Shown here piece by piece: positions 62,978-64,000 of a stretch of 64,000 nt of DNA. Location: contig CAWIHK010000002.1 in the NCBI GenBank assembly GCA_963835935.1, positions 372,001 to 436,000 on the forward strand. Direction: 5' to 3'. Each line of letters begins with the position of its first letter. Position 1 is the first letter of the stretch. The notes under the pieces are model-generated. The model was given only the letters and a program-made list of their open reading frames with translations, was not told the origin of the DNA and did not search any database. Made by a program: the position numbers and the translations under genes. Origin of the DNA: CAWIHK01 sp963835935 (GTDB taxonomy: Bacteria > Bacteroidota > Ignavibacteria > UBA10030 > CAVZMI01).

Positions 62978-63790
62978 AATATTTTTTAGAAATCTGTTGA
63001 TAGCAGAATTATAGTTGTGGCTCGAAGATATTTTATCCCCTTTATTCATCTTGAAAATATATCCGGCGTGTGAACACTTTTCGATTTCCTGGATGAAATC
63101 GACATTGATGATGGTTGATCGATGGATGCGGATAAATTTACACGGATCCAGCTTCTCCTGTAGAGCGCTTATTTTTGCACGAATAAGATGACGTCCTTTC
63201 ATAGTATGAAGACATACATAATTGCCGGTCGATTCTATCCATTGCACACTGGAAGTTTTTATCAACAAAATTTTTCCATTGTTCCTTATCGCAAATTTTT
63301 CCTGAAAGATCCCTGCGCTTACTCCCTCATCGCTCAGCAACCCACCATACCGCAAGTTATTATCTCTAATGTATTCCGTCAGAGTCGTTATGTGGGAGTT
63401 GATTTCGCCGAGTTTATGGTTGAGTATACTCATTTTTGCATTTGTTAAAGCGCGGAAAAATTGATTATCATCGAATGGCTTAAGAAGATAATCGATTGCA
63501 TTGACCGAGAAAGCTTTAAGGGCATACTTATCATAGGCCGTTACAAAAACGGTCGCCGGCATTTTAGCAGCATCCATCGATTCAATGACGCCGAATCCGT
63601 CGATGTCGGGCATCTGGATATCTAAAAATAACAAGTCGCATGGTTTGCGATGCAATATCGTGATTGCTTCGTAACCGTTTTTGCATTCATCCGTGATATT
63701 GACGGTTGCATCTCCGGCAAGAAGATCAACGACACGTTTCCGCGCCAATGGTTCATCGTCAACGACTAAAGTCTGGAATTTCATGTTCAT
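62972..63790 (-). CDS. LytTR-family response regulator
   Basis: A 272-residue cytosolic regulator. The receiver domain (1-120) has the acidic pair VVDDEPLARKRV, phospho-acceptor Asp57 in LLFLDIQMPDIDG, the Thr in VFVTAYDKYALKAF and the Lys in YLLKPFDD. The LytTR DNA-binding domain (about 165-270) has FAIRNNGKILLIKTSSVQWI, STGNYVCLHTMKGRHLIRAK, then FIRIHRSTIINVDFIQEIE. An alternative start is Met3 (63784). The start lies inside the 3' end of the kinase gene (32-base overlap), so the two form a LytS/LytT-type pair. LytTR regulators bind direct repeats upstream of targets; the nearest candidates are the lipoprotein genes that follow, but I could not identify the sites. Confidence 0.93.
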   Translation of the reverse strand: MNMKFQTLVVDDEPLARKRVVDLLAGDATVNITDECKNGYEAITILHRKPCDLLFLDIQMPDIDGFGVIESMDAAKMPATVFVTAYDKYALKAFSVNAIDYLLKPFDDNQFFRALTNAKMSILNHKLGEINSHITTLTEYIRDNNLRYGGLLSDEGVSAGIFQEKFAIRNNGKILLIKTSSVQWIESTGNYVCLHTMKGRHLIRAKISALQEKLDPCKFIRIHRSTIINVDFIQEIEKCSHAGYIFKMNKGDKISSSHNYNSAINRFLKNIS

Positions 63791-64000
63791 TCTTCAATTG
63801 AAATGGTAAGATTAAGGCGACAGTTAATCCGCCTTCATCATTATTTTTAAAAGTCATTTGAAACTGATCTTTATAAAGAGTTCTGAGCCTTTGTTCGGTA
63901 TTTTTCAAACCGATGCCATTGCCGTTTTTAATCAGCGCCTCCTGATCAATCCCAACACCGTCATCGCTCACTTCGATGACGAGGTGTTGATCAATTTTCT
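63759..64000 (-). CDS. LytS-like sensor histidine kinase, C-terminal fragment at window edge
   Basis: The frame enters from the right edge (KIDQHLVIEVSDDGVGID) and stops at 63759. The visible 80 residues are the end of a HATPase domain: the G1 box VSDDGVGID, the G2-like NGNGIGLKNTEQRLRTLY and the final strand GGLTVALILPF. GNGIGLKNTEQRL is characteristic of the LytS/YpdA family of kinases, which are membrane proteins with 5-7 transmembrane helices and a His_kinase domain. The rest of the gene is outside the window. It overlaps the LytTR gene by 32 bases, the usual arrangement of cognate pairs. Confidence 0.88.
   Translation of the reverse strand, partial: KIDQHLVIEVSDDGVGIDQEALIKNGNGIGLKNTEQRLRTLYKDQFQMTFKNNDEGGLTVALILPFQLKNEHEIPDFSR

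Overview
The window looks like a chromosomal segment from a Bacteroidota-type bacterium of the Ignavibacteria/Chlorobi neighbourhood. Two secreted proteins end in a type IX secretion tail with the NYPNPFNP signature. FISUMP-domain and kelch lipoproteins abound, and AT-rich spacers with Bacteroidota-style ribosome sites separate them. The class assignment is an inference from these families; no rRNA or tRNA is visible to confirm it.

Layout. 1-3521 (minus): an envelope cluster of an LpoB-like lipoprotein, a COG3014-type TPR lipoprotein and two LPP20-type proteins, the last running off the left edge. 3931-5778 (plus): a four-repeat PPC-type secreted protein with a type IX tail and a clear terminator. 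5906-12051: a frameshifted GT-C-like membrane protein, an aldo-keto reductase, a coiled-coil protein, a short substrate-binding-like protein and an ABC exporter. 12107-36155 (minus): the most striking region, a GH9 glycosidase followed by eight tandem paralogues (seven intact, one decayed). Each has a signal peptide, Reg_prop propellers, a Y_Y_Y domain and one membrane helix, and ends in a four-cysteine module where a kinase would be expected. 36554-39909 (plus): a CE2-like esterase and a GH26 mannanase, divergent from the GH9 gene. 40308-44977 (plus): a FIST sensor translationally coupled to a multi-PAS hybrid histidine kinase. 45457-62726 (minus): a run of lipoproteins that mostly share one N-terminal cassette (lipobox plus an FN3-like domain) joined to different C-terminal domains (kelch, FISUMP, DNRLRE, PD40). 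A MacB/LolD-type ABC pair, a TolB-like protein and a Tat-exported DUF362 protein are interleaved. 62972-64000 (minus): a LytTR response regulator and the end of its partner histidine kinase.

How the parts may work together (inference). The GH9, CE2 and GH26 enzymes suggest hemicellulose or mannan breakdown. The adjacent propeller array resembles the extracellular half of the hybrid two-component sensors that control polysaccharide loci in Bacteroides, but the kinase and DNA-binding halves are missing. Signals could pass through the four-cysteine module to separate kinases such as the FIST-linked one. The lipoprotein run looks like a diversified surface-protein set, possibly under the LytTR system at its head.

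Genome dynamics are visible: two copies of a short terminal-inverted-repeat element, palindromic repeats (one inserted in frame in the GH9 gene), a near-identical 540-bp stretch between two array members, four broken genes and a small gene remnant.
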